This document shows positions 63,184 to 64,000 of a stretch of 64,000 bases of DNA, one piece after another (position 1 is the first letter of the stretch; each line of letters begins with the position of its first letter). The position numbers were made by a program, and so were the translations under genes. The notes under the pieces are model-generated. The model did no database searches. It saw nothing but the letters and a program-made list of their open reading frames with translations, and was not told the DNA's origin. This DNA is from Massilia sp. Leaf139 (lineage in GTDB: Bacteria; Pseudomonadota; Gammaproteobacteria; Burkholderiales; Burkholderiaceae_D). Location of the stretch: assembly GCF_001424165.1 (NCBI RefSeq), contig NZ_LMOJ01000026.1, positions 1 through 64,000 on the forward strand. Direction: 5' to 3'.

Positions 63184-63223
63184 GATCGTAGGGGTGGGCG
63201 CTGCCAATGGCATCGCCCACCCC
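63184..63223. repeat. Hairpin repeat GTAGGGGTGGGCG, copy 2
   Basis: GATCGTAGGGGTGGGCG and ATCGCCCACCCC form a stem around TGCCAATGGC. It matches the element at 39675-39713 with a few changes, including the leading GATC. It lies between cysM and the metallopeptidase gene. Confidence 0.8.
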
Positions 63224-63239
63224 AAACTGCGACTACGAA

Positions 63240-64000
63240 TCAGCGCAGCGGCGCCGGATACGTCGCGACGCTGACGTTGCCGTCCTTGTCCACCGCCTGC
63301 ACGCCGAAGAAGTAGTTATCCTTCGACAGGTTGACCGTGGCTTCGGTCACGTTGCCGACGAACTTCGAACCCTGCCAGCCGGCGGCGGTGGTTTCGCGCC
63401 AGACGATGCGATAGCCGGCGACGTCCGGTTCCGGATTCGCCTGCCACACCAGGGTCGAATCGTTCACCAGCTTGTCGGTGCGCACCTTGACGTCCTTCGG
63501 TGCGGCCGGCGCCAGGGCCAGCGAGGCGAGCGCGGCGGCGTTCACCTTGGCCACCTTGGCGGTGTAGTCGAAGTCGACGAACTCGGTCAGGTCGCCGTAG
63601 ACTTTACCGTTCTCGGTGCGCAGGTTCTGGTGCTGGTGCGAGAAGTCCTCGTTCGGCTCCGTGAAGCGCAGCGCGGCGTAGCCCTGCTCCAGGAAGGGCA
63701 TGTGGTCGCCGCCGCGCAGGTAGCGGTCGTGGCGCTGGATCACGCTGACCTTGAAACCCTTCACGTAGCGCTCGCCCTGCTCCTTGGTATGGCGTGCGAG
63801 CTGGCGCGAGATCGAATCGTTCTCGCCGCCGGTGGCGACCAGCTGGCGCACGGCGTCGCTCATTTCCTTGGTGGCCGGGATGCTTTGCGCGAACAGGCGC
63901 ACCTGCTTGTTGTCGACGCGGCCGTCGTCGGCGCGCGAGCTACCGATGATGTCGTTGGTGAACATGCCGGCGACGTTCAGGTTGTTGGCGCGCGCCTGCT
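63240..64000 (-). CDS. Secreted M28-family metallopeptidase, C-terminal part (runs off window)
   Basis: The frame is open to the window edge, so only about 253 C-terminal residues are seen. ISRQLARHTKEQGERYVKG, RHDRYLRGGDHMPFLEQG and YAALRFTEPNEDFSHQHQN are typical of the C-terminal half of M28 aminopeptidase-like enzymes; the Asp-His in GGDHMPF and the His in DFSHQHQ are likely metal- or substrate-site residues. A fibronectin-III-like domain (APKDVKVRTDKLVNDSTLVW, YFFGVQAVDKDGNVS) ends the protein. The start lies beyond 64000. Confidence 0.85.
   Translation of the reverse strand, partial: QARANNLNVAGMFTNDIIGSSRADDGRVDNKQVRLFAQSIPATKEMSDAVRQLVATGGENDSISRQLARHTKEQGERYVKGFKVSVIQRHDRYLRGGDHMPFLEQGYAALRFTEPNEDFSHQHQNLRTENGKVYGDLTEFVDFDYTAKVAKVNAAALASLALAPAAPKDVKVRTDKLVNDSTLVWQANPEPDVAGYRIVWRETTAAGWQGSKFVGNVTEATVNLSKDNYFFGVQAVDKDGNVSVATYPAPLR

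Overview
The window is high-GC, densely packed bacterial chromosome. The conserved blocks exbB-exbD-lpxK-Trm112-kdsB-adk next to xseA-sodB, a complete btu locus, a czc efflux operon and many Oxalobacteraceae-like proteins suggest a beta-proteobacterium of the Massilia/Duganella/Janthinobacterium kind (inference from gene content and sequence style; no search was run).

Layout. 1-6.4 kb: right end of an IS3-family element that has cut into a PAAR gene, followed on the minus strand by a type VI secretion cassette in transcription order vgrG, Tle4-like lipase, Tli4-like immunity lipoprotein, truncated PAAR. 6.6-7.9 kb: three small unknown genes, one frameshifted. 8-19.6 kb: DedA protein, a response regulator beside a very large hybrid two-component kinase, gamma-glutamyltransferase, a short-chain dehydrogenase, an acetyl-CoA hydrolase/CoA-transferase and small stress-type genes. 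19.6-26 kb: proton pyrophosphatase, then adk, kdsB, Trm112, lpxK, exbD and exbB, all on the minus strand. 26.07-27.1 kb: a gene-free kilobase that holds seven phased repeat units, each with a hairpin around a DnaA-box-like nonamer. 27.2-29.3 kb: xseA and sodB.

29.3-36.6 kb: heavy-metal module (czcI, czcC, czcB, czcA), a divergent CadR/PbrR-type MerR regulator and an isoprenylcysteine-methyltransferase-like membrane protein. Two MerR-type operators face these genes. 36.8-38.8 kb: a RidA protein and a Tat-exported PLP enzyme, both apparently lipoproteins. 39-43.7 kb: an RstA-like regulator and an RstB-like kinase that flank a class D beta-lactamase, a secreted unknown and a MipA/OmpV protein. 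43.8-50 kb: dsbA, then btuF-btuD-btuC-btuB with a cobalamin riboswitch upstream of btuB. 50-56 kb: the YlqF GTPase, two paralogous secreted hydrolase-like proteins either side of a membrane-anchored partner, and a histone-deacetylase-family enzyme. 56-61.3 kb: a MoxR-DUF58-transglutaminase-MltB operon with overlapping genes. 61.7-64 kb: a small DNA-binding-like protein, cysM and the C-terminal part of a secreted metallopeptidase.

Most interesting is the 26.07-27.1 kb array. All seven units keep the same internal distances (TTGATT starts 45 bases after the DnaA-like nonamer, and a GCGGCAC-like motif about 81 bases after it), while the stems around these motifs change sequence but often stay complementary. 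Other points of note are the possibly exported RidA/PLP-enzyme pair, the dual MerR operators, the hydrolase-anchor-hydrolase cassette, and two dispersed repeats whose end arms differ but remain self-complementary.
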